Assembly (NCBI RefSeq): GCF_009689585.1
Contig: NZ_AP018694.1
Span: 930,001 to 994,000 of the forward strand
Origin: Aquipluma nitroreducens
GTDB taxonomy: Bacteria; Bacteroidota; Bacteroidia; Bacteroidales; Prolixibacteraceae
Direction of reading: 5' to 3'
Length of the DNA stretch: 64,000 nucleotides
Shown: positions 1 through 6,684 of the stretch, piece by piece
How the letters are laid out: every line of letters starts with the position of its first letter
How positions within the stretch are numbered: position 1 is the stretch's first letter
Program-made: the position numbers and the translations under genes
The notes under the pieces: generated by a model
Told to the model about the DNA's origin: nothing
Seen by the model: the letters and a program-made list of their open reading frames with translations, nothing else
Databases searched by the model: none

Positions 1-53
1 CTTTTCTTAACAAGCAATTGAAGCGATTTACTAGGATTGCCATTGCAAATCCT

Positions 54-61
54 TATTTTTG
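54..61 (+). promoter_or_regulatory. Bacteroidota -7 promoter element
   Basis: TATTTTTG matches the Bacteroidota -7 consensus TAnnTTTG and lies about 60 bp before the ATG of the DUF1080 gene. No clear -33 TTTG is visible at the expected distance, so the call rests on one element. Confidence 0.45.
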
Positions 62-123
62 CCATATAATTCTAAACACTAAATCAACTTGGCTCACTTG
101 TGGGTCATTCAAAAATTCAAATC

Positions 124-861
124 ATGAAGAGAAACATTTTTATGACTTTATCATTAGCCATTGCGCTTTTGATAGCACTTCCCGGATTATCACAAACAGT
201 GAACAGTCTTTCGAAAAAAGAACAAAAAGAAGGCTGGAAGCTATTGTTTAACGGTAAAAATTTCGATGGATGGCGGCAATGTAACGGAACCGCAATGCCT
301 GCGAACTGGGTGCTTGAAGAAGATGCCATGAAAGTATTTACCGGCGTTGGTAAAAAACCCGGACAAGGCGCTGATGGCGATGTGCTTTATTCGGTTAAAA
401 AATTTAAAAACTTCGAACTTTCGATCGACTGGAAAGCCAGCAAAATGGCCAATTCAGGAATTTTTTACAATGTGCGCGAAGTTCCGGGCAAGCCTATTTA
501 TTATGCGGCTCCTGAAATTCAGGTACTCGATAATGTGGATGCTACCGACAACAAAATCGACAGCCACCTGGCAGGCTCGTTGTACGACATACTTCCTGCC
601 GATGCAAAAACAGTTCATCCGGCTGGCGAGTGGAACACCATCGTAATCAAGGTGAAAGACGGCCAGGTTACACACACGCAAAACGGCGTTAAAGTAGTTT
701 CATATACCTTGTGGACTCCGGAATGGGATGCCATGGTTGCCAAAAGTAAATTTAAAGACTTTCCGGGCTGGACTGAAGGAATTTCGAAAGACGGCTATAT
801 CGGTCTTCAGGATCACGGCTACCCTGTTTGGTTCCGAAACATTAAGATCCGCGAACTTTAA
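124..861 (+). CDS. Secreted DUF1080 (3-keto-disaccharide hydrolase-like) protein
   Basis: The 245-residue product has a signal peptide (residues 1-23, ending in LPGLSQ) followed by one DUF1080 domain filling the rest of the protein. The family hallmark LFNGKNFDGW is near residue 40 and the closing GYIGLQDHGYPVWFRNI strand near the C-terminus. The family has a concanavalin-like beta-sandwich fold, and some members hydrolyse 3-keto-glycosides made by Gfo/Idh/MocA-type dehydrogenases. I chose the ATG at 124 rather than an in-frame GTG at 100 because the signal peptide begins there. It stands alone, with a promoter element upstream and two hairpins downstream. A Gfo/Idh/MocA oxidoreductase and a sugar isomerase lie about 41 kb away, so a shared pathway is possible but unproven. 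The actual substrate cannot be told from sequence. Confidence 0.85.
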   Translation: MKRNIFMTLSLAIALLIALPGLSQTVNSLSKKEQKEGWKLLFNGKNFDGWRQCNGTAMPANWVLEEDAMKVFTGVGKKPGQGADGDVLYSVKKFKNFELSIDWKASKMANSGIFYNVREVPGKPIYYAAPEIQVLDNVDATDNKIDSHLAGSLYDILPADAKTVHPAGEWNTIVIKVKDGQVTHTQNGVKVVSYTLWTPEWDAMVAKSKFKDFPGWTEGISKDGYIGLQDHGYPVWFRNIKIREL

Positions 862-867
862 TACCCG

Positions 868-945
868 ACTCAGCAAGTTTAACATGCTGAGTTGCCATTA
901 AAAATTCTATAGAAGGGAATTATCCGAAAGGGTAGTTCCCTTTTT
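868..945 (+). terminator. Double hairpin with intrinsic terminator
   Basis: A first hairpin pairs ACTCAGCA (868-875) with TGCTGAGT (885-892). A second pairs AAGGGAA (913-919) with TTCCCTT (936-942) and runs into a T tract. Both follow the DUF1080 stop codon, and the second has the form of a rho-independent terminator. Confidence 0.7.
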
Positions 946-961
946 GCTTGGGTTATATCGG

Positions 962-1090
962 AAGAAAGTGATTCTAAGAAAAACTTCATCAAACGAAGAA
1001 ATTCTTAGAATAGAGGAAGCAATTTTAAATGACAGGAGAAAGAAAACCACTAGAATTCGTATTGGACTTAAAAACATGTTGGACACTTAA
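962..1090 (+). pseudogene. Possible coding remnant, unidentified
   Basis: In frame from 962 the DNA reads without a stop for 42 codons before TAA at 1088-1090. The composition is protein-like, rich in E, R and K with an amphipathic run (EEILRIEEAIL). There is no start codon in frame and no family that I recognise. It may be the tail of a decayed gene, since the next kilobases hold other gene remnants. It could equally be chance. Confidence 0.25.
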
Positions 1091-1226
1091 AATCACCCAA
1101 GTTTATAGGAATATTGGTTTTTATGACAATATAAAATCGTTGAAAATATTTTTTTGCTCCATCCTTAATACGATAAATAATTTTTGAATATGAATGCATA
1201 TTTATTGTTATTCAATAATTATTTAT

Positions 1227-1234
1227 TATTTTTG
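1227..1234 (+). promoter_or_regulatory. Bacteroidota -7 promoter element
   Basis: TATTTTTG matches TAnnTTTG and sits 26 bp before the ATG at 1261. It would fall inside the coding region if the earlier in-frame ATG at 1194 were used, so it supports the later start. Confidence 0.5.
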
Positions 1235-1260
1235 CGTCATAACTTTAACTTTAAACACCA

Positions 1261-1796
1261 TGTCAAAAACAAACAACTTCGTATTTTGGAGCTTATATAT
1301 TGTGGCTTGGGTCATTTTTGTTGGCTTGAGCATTGAAGCCGGAGGTTTAGTCGTAAATTTCTTTTTCAGTCTGTATAAGCCTGAATTTGTCCAAAATCTT
1401 TACCAAAAGTTGGACTTAACTGAAATGTATAAAGCCAGTAGATTAGCTTTTTTCGGCATTTATAGCTTTATTCTAATCGTTTCAATTTTAAAAGCTTGTT
1501 TATTCTACATCGTTATCAGACTAATGCACAAAATGGATTTATTAAAACCGTTCAGCACTTTTGTTGCCAAACAATTTTCACAAATTAGTTATTATACCCT
1601 TTCAATTGGACTGTTAAGTTACATTGCCAGAGAGTTAGCCAAAAATTTAACGCATTACGGTTTTGTTACCGACAACTTGAACCAATTTTGGGCAGACAGT
1701 CAAGCATTTATTTTAATGGGAGCTGTAATCTATATTATTGCGACTATTTTTAAAAAAGGAGTAGATATTCAAAACGAAAACGATTTAACTGTATAA
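1261..1796 (+). CDS. DUF2975 membrane protein
   Basis: The product is about 178 residues with four predicted membrane segments: residues about 9-32, 60-85, 105-125 and 148-167. It matches DUF2975, a family of small four-helix membrane proteins of unknown function that is regularly paired with a small Xre-type regulator. That regulator follows here after 3 bp. An upstream in-frame ATG (1194) would add a hydrophobic, low-complexity leader overlapping the promoter element, so I prefer 1261. By analogy with YoaS/YozG-type pairs the membrane protein and the DNA-binding protein probably work together, but the signal is unknown. Confidence 0.8.
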
Positions 1797-1799
1797 GCT

Positions 1800-2030
1800 A
1801 TGCCAATTGTAGTAAACTTAGATGTAATGATGGCAAAGCGAAAGATGTCATTGAATGAGCTATCCGAAAAAGTTGAATTAACTTTGTCTAATCTTTCGAT
1901 TTTAAAAACAGGAAAAGCAAAAGCAATCAGGTTTAGCACCCTGGAGTCTATTTGTAATGCATTAGACTGTCAGCCGGGCGATATCTTGGAATACGCTAAT
2001 GACGATAATACAAAAACAACGAACCGCTAA
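1800..2030 (+). CDS. Small Xre/Cro-type HTH regulator (YozG-like)
   Basis: The 76-residue protein is one helix-turn-helix domain of the Cro/C1 group, with the recognition region LSEKVELTLSNLSILKTGKA at about residues 21-40. The tail LESICNALDCQPGDILEY is characteristic of the HTH_26/YozG branch. It starts 3 bp after the DUF2975 gene and is surely co-transcribed. It probably autoregulates the pair. The short C-terminal tail NDDNTKTTNR carries no further domain. Confidence 0.85.
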   Translation: MPIVVNLDVMMAKRKMSLNELSEKVELTLSNLSILKTGKAKAIRFSTLESICNALDCQPGDILEYANDDNTKTTNR

Positions 2031-2257
2031 CAGCCAAACACCCATAAGTCAGGTTTCAGTGCTTCCAGGACTGAAAAGTTGCAAGTCTGGAATACCATTG
2101 GAAGCTTAACACTCAATGAATTTAGCATACTATCGGGCAAGATACCTGTTATGAGGAATTATTTCTCACTCAACAGAATGACTATTCAGGCGAGTTCCCT
2201 GCCCACCCAAAGGCTTGTCAGTCGGGCATATGGCAAACAAAAACAAATTTTAAACAG
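2031..2257. other. Non-coding spacer between accessory genes
   Basis: This 227-bp stretch holds no convincing gene. A 60-codon open frame at 2079-2261 has no recognisable domain and overlaps the next start. GGGCATATGGC at 2223-2233 is a weak inverted match to GCCAAACACCC at 2033-2043, so the spacer may be one edge of a small gene cassette. I cannot support an attC site. Confidence 0.3.
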
Positions 2258-2733
2258 ATGAAAATTGAAATAATTGAATTATCCCATCGAATGAACCTTC
2301 TACTCGATGGGATAACATACTTTTGGAATTGTTGGGGTAACGATTCGAACTATAAATTTTACAAAAACTGTATCGAAAACTCGTTGAACGACAAGAATTC
2401 TTTGCCTAAATTCTATCTTGCATTGCTGGAAAACGAAATTGTAGGTTCTTATGCATTGCTAACTAACGACATAATTAGTCGGCAAGACTTAATGCCATGG
2501 TTTGCCTGTTTATTTGTGAACGAAGAACAACGAAACAAAGGTATTGCGGAACAACTGCTTCAACACGGACTTACAGAAGCATACAAAAAGGATTTGAAAA
2601 GCTTTATTTGTCAACACATCTCAATACCTTTTACGAAAACAAGGGATGGAAACACATTGCAAATGGTTACCATGTAGACGACAGTGAAATAAAGATTTAT
2701 GAAAAGCCTACAACTAATTTAAGTATTCAATAA
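2258..2733 (+). pseudogene. GNAT family N-acetyltransferase, frameshifted
   Basis: The first frame (2258 onward) encodes a GNAT fold, with the acetyl-CoA-binding motif EEQRNKGIAEQLL near residue 95. After TAC at 2582-2584 the homology moves to the next frame, which continues with LYLSTHLNTFYENKGW and IKIYEK to a stop at 2731-2733. The junction is the run AAAAA at 2585-2589; one more A would restore a single protein of about 158 residues, the normal size for the family. As it stands the first frame ends at 2677 with an unrelated tail. It is either a recent pseudogene, a sequencing error in a homopolymer, or a site of transcriptional slippage. The acceptor substrate is unknown. Confidence 0.75.
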
Positions 2734-2761
2734 AGGGTAAATTTTCAATTTCGCCGGAAGA

Positions 2762-2921
2762 AATGACAAAACCTACACGTATTTAGCGACTCCAGCAGAT
2801 TTGGATAAAACCACAGGAAAATATTTTGATGAGATGAATCAGACTGTTAATTCTTCGGTGTACAGCAAAGACAAAAAACATTGAAGATTTAATGAATCTG
2901 ACTTTGAAATATACTGAATAA
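2762..2921 (+). pseudogene. C-terminal remnant of a short-chain dehydrogenase/reductase
   Basis: The frame beginning at 2762 reads YLATPADLDKTTGKYFDEMN, the typical C-terminal end of SDR oxidoreductases (the segment 'TGKYF' after the substrate loop). At an A6 run (2873-2878) the frame is lost. The natural end, IEDLMNLTLKYTE, continues in another frame to TAA at 2919-2921. No N-terminal Rossmann part exists upstream, so this is a fragment left by deletion or by an incoming insertion. Confidence 0.6.
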
Positions 2922-2973
2922 AAGACCGTTACCAATTAAAGACTATTGGGTTTAAAATAATCAGACATTCGAG

Positions 2974-3594
2974 ATGAGAAAGAAAGCAATCATATTAGAT
3001 TTAGACAATACCATTTATCCGGTAAGTTCCATTGGAGACCGGCTTTTCAAATCGTTGTTTTCGCTTATTCTCGAAAGCGGCGAATACACAGGCGACTTCG
3101 GGCAAATCAGGTTCGAAATCATGAGAAGGCCATTTCAGTATATTGCCGACGAATTCTCGTTTAGCGAAAGCCTGAAAGCTAATTGTTTTAAGCTGCTGGC
3201 GAATCTAACCTACGACGAAAAAATGCAGCCTTTTGAAGGCTACCAAACGCTGTTGACACTTCCATGCCGAAGGTTTCTGGTAACCACCGGCTACACTAAA
3301 ATGCAGCACAGCAAAATTCGTCAGCTCGGCATTGCAAACGACTTTGAAGCAATATTTGTGATCGATCCCGACCAGTCGAACTTAACCAAACGCGACCTCT
3401 TTGAGAAAATACTGGCCGACTACAACCTCAGTATCGATGATGTGCTGGTTGTTGGCGATGATCTCAACTCAGAGATTCTCCATGCCAAAGCGCTGGGAAT
3501 AGAAACTGTACTGTATGATTACCTGTCTCAATATCAGGAATCTGAATACCAGAATGTAATTCGAAACCACAAAGATTTACATCTTTACCTCTAA
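2974..3594 (+). CDS. HAD superfamily hydrolase
   Basis: The 206-residue protein has all HAD motifs: motif I DLDNT at 9-13 (nucleophile D9, acid/base D11), motif II Thr104/105 in LVTTGYTK, motif III Lys139, and motif IV GDD at 161-163. A helical cap sits between residues about 20 and 90, the arrangement of subfamily I phosphatases such as pyrimidine 5'-nucleotidase or phosphoglycolate phosphatase relatives. It likely dephosphorylates a small cytosolic metabolite, but the substrate is not readable from sequence. It starts a run of plus-strand genes but is 64 bp from the next. Confidence 0.85.
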   Translation: MRKKAIILDLDNTIYPVSSIGDRLFKSLFSLILESGEYTGDFGQIRFEIMRRPFQYIADEFSFSESLKANCFKLLANLTYDEKMQPFEGYQTLLTLPCRRFLVTTGYTKMQHSKIRQLGIANDFEAIFVIDPDQSNLTKRDLFEKILADYNLSIDDVLVVGDDLNSEILHAKALGIETVLYDYLSQYQESEYQNVIRNHKDLHLYL

Positions 3595-3658
3595 AGTATT
3601 CCTGAATCGTTTCAACCTTTCAGCTAGTCGTGCGTTTCTGAACCATAAAGTAAAACGC

Positions 3659-4654
3659 ATGAAAACGAAACTATTACTTATTCTGCTGGTTGGAACACTG
3701 CTGGGGCAGGCACAAAACAGCAAACTCCAAAATCTGGACATCAATCTAAGCACAGTAAAATACCCGTTTGATGAACATTTCCTGAATTTACATAATCAGA
3801 ATCAGGATCTGAAAATGGCTTACATGGATATTCAGCCTGAAAAGCCAAATCAGAAAAGTATTGTTTTACTGCATGGTAAAAACTTCAATGGAGCCTATTG
3901 GCAAACCACAATCAGCGAATTAGTGAGAAATGGATTCAGGGTGATTGTGCCCGATCAGATTGGCTTCGGGAAATCGTCGAAACCACAACATTTCCAATAT
4001 AGTTTTCAGCAGTTGGCGCTCAACACCAAAACATTGCTCGACAGTCTGCACATCGATAAAACCGCAGTGCTTGGGCATTCGATGGGCGGCATGTTGGCTA
4101 CGCGATTTGCCCTGATGTTTCCCGAAATCACCGAAAAACTCATCCTCGAAAACCCCATTGGCCTGGAAGATTACAAGCAGTTGACGCCTTATAAACCAGT
4201 TGACTTTTGGTACAAAAATGAACTGGCCCAGAACTACGAAAAGATCAAACAGTATCAGCTTGTTTTTTATTACGACAACCACTGGAAACCGGAATACGAA
4301 CAATGGGTGAATCTGCTGGCCGGATGGACACTCAACAAGGATTACCCGCTGATTGCCTGGAATGCCGCGCTTACTTACGATATGATTTTTACCCAACCCG
4401 TCGTTCAGGAATTTTCATTGCTGAAATGCCCTACCCTGCTCATCATTGGCACACGCGACCGGACAGCCCTCGGGAAAGCGCTTGCCAGTCCCGAAGTTCA
4501 AAAAACAATGGGACTTTACAACGAACTCGGAAAAAAGACACAGCAGAAAATACCCAACTCAAAACTGATTGAACTGGATAATGTAGGCCATCTGCCGCAC
4601 ATCGAAGCCTTCGAACGGTTTATCTGTCCGTTACTTAAGTTTATGAACGAATAG
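3659..4654 (+). CDS. Secreted alpha/beta hydrolase
   Basis: The 331-residue product has a signal peptide (about residues 1-18). It then shows an alpha/beta-hydrolase fold with the oxyanion-loop motif LHGKNFNG (71-78), nucleophile elbow GHSMGG (Ser141), Asp267 in GTRDR and His311 in VGHLPH, a complete triad. A long lid region lies between residues about 165 and 240. It could be an esterase, haloalkane-dehalogenase-like or proline-iminopeptidase-like enzyme; the motifs do not decide. It precedes the DUF5995 gene by 10 bp and is probably co-transcribed with it. Confidence 0.85.
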   Translation: MKTKLLLILLVGTLLGQAQNSKLQNLDINLSTVKYPFDEHFLNLHNQNQDLKMAYMDIQPEKPNQKSIVLLHGKNFNGAYWQTTISELVRNGFRVIVPDQIGFGKSSKPQHFQYSFQQLALNTKTLLDSLHIDKTAVLGHSMGGMLATRFALMFPEITEKLILENPIGLEDYKQLTPYKPVDFWYKNELAQNYEKIKQYQLVFYYDNHWKPEYEQWVNLLAGWTLNKDYPLIAWNAALTYDMIFTQPVVQEFSLLKCPTLLIIGTRDRTALGKALASPEVQKTMGLYNELGKKTQQKIPNSKLIELDNVGHLPHIEAFERFICPLLKFMNE

Positions 4655-4664
4655 ATAAACCAAC

Positions 4665-5420
4665 ATGCTTCCGGAACAAATTACGACAATCGACGAAGTT
4701 ATTGCGACTTTGGAAATCATCATTTCAGAATCAGAAAAAGACAACGATACATCAGGCTATTTTGCTGCCTTATATCAGAAAGTGACCATCAAAGTAAAAG
4801 AAGGAATTGCTTCGGGTTCTTTTGAAGACGGCGTGCGCATGGAGCAATTGGACGTGATGTTTGCAAAAAGGTACATCGATGCTTATTTTTCATTCAAAAA
4901 AGGCGAACCCATTACACTTTCGTGGCAAAAGGCGTTCAACTTTTCGAGCCATTACCGGCCTATCGTTTTACAACATCTGCTACTGGGAATGAATGCCCAC
5001 ATTAACCTCGATCTGGGCGTTGCAGCTAATGAGATTTCGAAAGGCAAAAACATAGCCGATCTGGAAAATGATTTCAACCAGATCAATGAGATTTTGTCAT
5101 CACTGGTTCAAAATGTTGAAGAAGGTTTATCTAAAGTTTGGCCAACCTTGAAGCTCATTTTAAAACTGGCAGGCAAAGTCGACGATTTTATGGTTGATTT
5201 TAGTATGAAGCTGGCTCGCAATGGCGCGTGGAAATTTGCCAATCAACTTTCAGCTTCTCCCGTCGATCAAATCCTTTCACTGATTGAAATCAGGGACAAA
5301 AAAGTAGCTGCCAAAGCAAGCATCGTTACCAATCCTGGAACGATTGCCACAATTATCCTGTTTATCATCCGGGTGATGGAACGTGGCTCGGTTGCCAGCA
5401 AAATAAGGAAGCTAAACTAA
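4665..5420 (+). CDS. DUF5995 family protein
   Basis: The 251-residue protein is soluble and largely helical, with no signal peptide. The segment GMNAHINLDLGVA at residues 108-120 is the hallmark of DUF5995, and HYRPIVLQHLLL just before it is also conserved in the family. The conserved His and Asp suggest a metal site, but no function is established. It begins 10 bp after the hydrolase and its stop codon abuts the ATG of the FMN reductase, so the three form an operon. Confidence 0.8.
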   Translation: MLPEQITTIDEVIATLEIIISESEKDNDTSGYFAALYQKVTIKVKEGIASGSFEDGVRMEQLDVMFAKRYIDAYFSFKKGEPITLSWQKAFNFSSHYRPIVLQHLLLGMNAHINLDLGVAANEISKGKNIADLENDFNQINEILSSLVQNVEEGLSKVWPTLKLILKLAGKVDDFMVDFSMKLARNGAWKFANQLSASPVDQILSLIEIRDKKVAAKASIVTNPGTIATIILFIIRVMERGSVASKIRKLN

Positions 5421-5966
5421 ATGACAGAAAAGAAGAAAATATTAGCAATAATAGGAAGTGCAAGTCAAAATTCGGCAAACCAGAAACTTGTTGACAATTT
5501 GATTTCCCTGACAAAAAACGAGCTTGTTTTCACGATTTATGACGAATTAAAAACTCTTCCTCATTTTGACCCGGAACTTTCTATAGGCAATCCACCCAAA
5601 TCGATCATAGAACTTAGAGATAAAATAGATAAAGCCGACGGAATTTTAATCTGCACGCCTGAATATGTTTTTAGCATTCCGAGTGGATTGAAAAATGCCA
5701 TCGAATGGTGTATTTCGACAACCGTTTTTTCGGATAAACCCAGCGGACTTATTACTGCTTCAGCAAGCGGACTGAAAGGGCACGAAGAATTACAATTGAT
5801 AATGAAAACTGCAATGGCGCAGTTTACCGACGAAACAACGTTACTCATTCAAGGCGTGAAAGGGAAAATTAATAACCAAGGGCAAATCATCGACTCCAAA
5901 ACAACCGATAATTTGAAGAAGTTCGCAAATGCCTTTATCGCTTTGGTAAAAAATACCCACCAATAA
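5421..5966 (+). CDS. NADPH-dependent FMN reductase family protein
   Basis: The 181-residue protein has a flavodoxin-like fold of the FMN_red family. The phosphate-binding loop GSASQNSANQKL is at 12-23, and the flavin-loop motif TPEYVFSIPSGLKNAIEW at 79-96 is the usual PEYN-x-PG-xLKNAIDW form. It should bind FMN and reduce flavins, quinones or azo compounds with NAD(P)H in the cytosol. Its ATG immediately follows the DUF5995 stop. It is the last gene of this run. Confidence 0.85.
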   Translation: MTEKKKILAIIGSASQNSANQKLVDNLISLTKNELVFTIYDELKTLPHFDPELSIGNPPKSIIELRDKIDKADGILICTPEYVFSIPSGLKNAIEWCISTTVFSDKPSGLITASASGLKGHEELQLIMKTAMAQFTDETTLLIQGVKGKINNQGQIIDSKTTDNLKKFANAFIALVKNTHQ

Positions 5967-6066
5967 AAGCAACTAATCCGGATTAAACCCGACCATCCGG
6001 GAAATGAAGGATAAATAAAATGAATAACTTTTACTTAACCTAAAGAGTCTGGTAGACGACCGGCCT

Positions 6067-6190
6067 CGTCCAGTGAGCCGAAAAACAAGTGAAGATGGCG
6101 TTAAAAAATCTTTTCTGTTTGACCCCGAGAATTCGGGGGAGTTTAAAAGATTTTAGCCATCGAACGCATGTTTTTCGTGCGAAGTGGACG
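6067..6190. repeat. Long nested inverted repeat (about 124 bp)
   Basis: Four pairs of arms nest around one centre: CGTCCA (6067-6072) with TGGACG (6185-6190), GAAAAACA with TGTTTTTC, GATGGC (6094-6099) with GCCATC (6156-6161), and AAAATCTTTT with AAAAGATTTT around CCCCGA/TCGGGG. The full fold would be an elongated imperfect hairpin. The layout suggests a dispersed palindromic element or a structured RNA. Confidence 0.6.
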
Positions 6191-6208
6191 TAGCCTTGAC
6201 CTTTTTTG

Positions 6209-6240
6209 ATTCCTTTTTTGTGTCAAGACAAAAAAGGAAT
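6209..6240. terminator. Strong hairpin, possible terminator
   Basis: ATTCCTTTTTTGT (6209-6221) is a perfect inverted repeat of ACAAAAAAGGAAT (6228-6240). A second hairpin, TTTGGGGC/GCCCCA, follows at 6246-6266. The T-rich arm could end transcription coming from the FMN-reductase operon, although it lies about 240 bp downstream. Both hairpins look like part of the same repeat block. Confidence 0.45.
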
Positions 6241-6504
6241 TGGGGTTTGGGGCAAAGCCCCACAAAGCTTATTCATTTAGGCACACTTTCGGATACTCAC
6301 ATAAATTAAACTTCTTTTAAGCAAAACTTCTCAAGCGATTACTGTTTGCTGGCAAAATCAATAGATTTACTTTACCACCACCTCAGAAACAACACTGTCA
6401 TACAAAAAACTTATACGACATCTTATATATTCGTTAATTTTTAGGGGGTCAATCGTATCTTTTCCACAAAAATTAACTATTGTAATAAATTTCACATTAT
6501 CTTT

Positions 6505-6618
6505 CAATTGATTATAATTTGATTTTTAATTGCCAGATGCCTGCCTGGCGGCAGACAGGAAACTCACCATTACAAACATTCCCCTATGCGTGAGGTTATT
6601 TCTCCTGGCTCGTTTCAT
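6505..6618 (-). repeat. 91-bp repeat unit, copy 1, with a 20-bp palindrome inserted
   Basis: This copy shares TATAATTTG, AATTGCCAGATG, GTGAGGTTAT and GGCTCGTTTCAT with the copies at 46.7 and 53.7 kb. Its core is 111 bp instead of 91 because CCTGCCTGGCGGCAGACAGG (6540-6559), itself an imperfect palindrome, is inserted after CAGATG. It ends 67 bp before the SusC start. An in-frame ATG at 6586 lies inside this repeat and is therefore not the SusC start. Confidence 0.75.
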
Positions 6619-6684
6619 TTTACAAACACGTTTAATCCGATTCACGATAATTCAATATTATATCATATCCCAAAAATCATCACT

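Larger units (their letters stand above)
5967..6504. other. Structured intergenic region without genes
   Basis: No coding frame is convincing across this gap. Its first half is dominated by the hairpins listed separately at 6067-6190, 6209-6240 and 6246-6266. The second half (6270-6500) is AT-rich with nothing I can name. It probably contains the promoter of the downstream SusC gene, but no clear TAnnTTTG element was found. Confidence 0.5.

Noticed and set aside
1194-1260. Longer start for the DUF2975 protein
   Set aside because: The extension contains the TATTTTTG promoter element and a low-complexity peptide.
2031-2257. Integron attC-like site
   Set aside because: The inverted match is weak and no integrase or consistent core site is visible in the window.
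2079-2261. 60-codon ORF between the HTH gene and the acetyltransferase
   Set aside because: No recognisable domain or conserved pattern, and it overlaps the next start; treated as spacer.
6586-6684. Upstream in-frame ATG extending the SusC protein by 33 residues
   Set aside because: The added DNA lies largely in a dispersed repeat and places the signal peptide 33 residues inside the protein; ATG 6685 begins the signal peptide directly.
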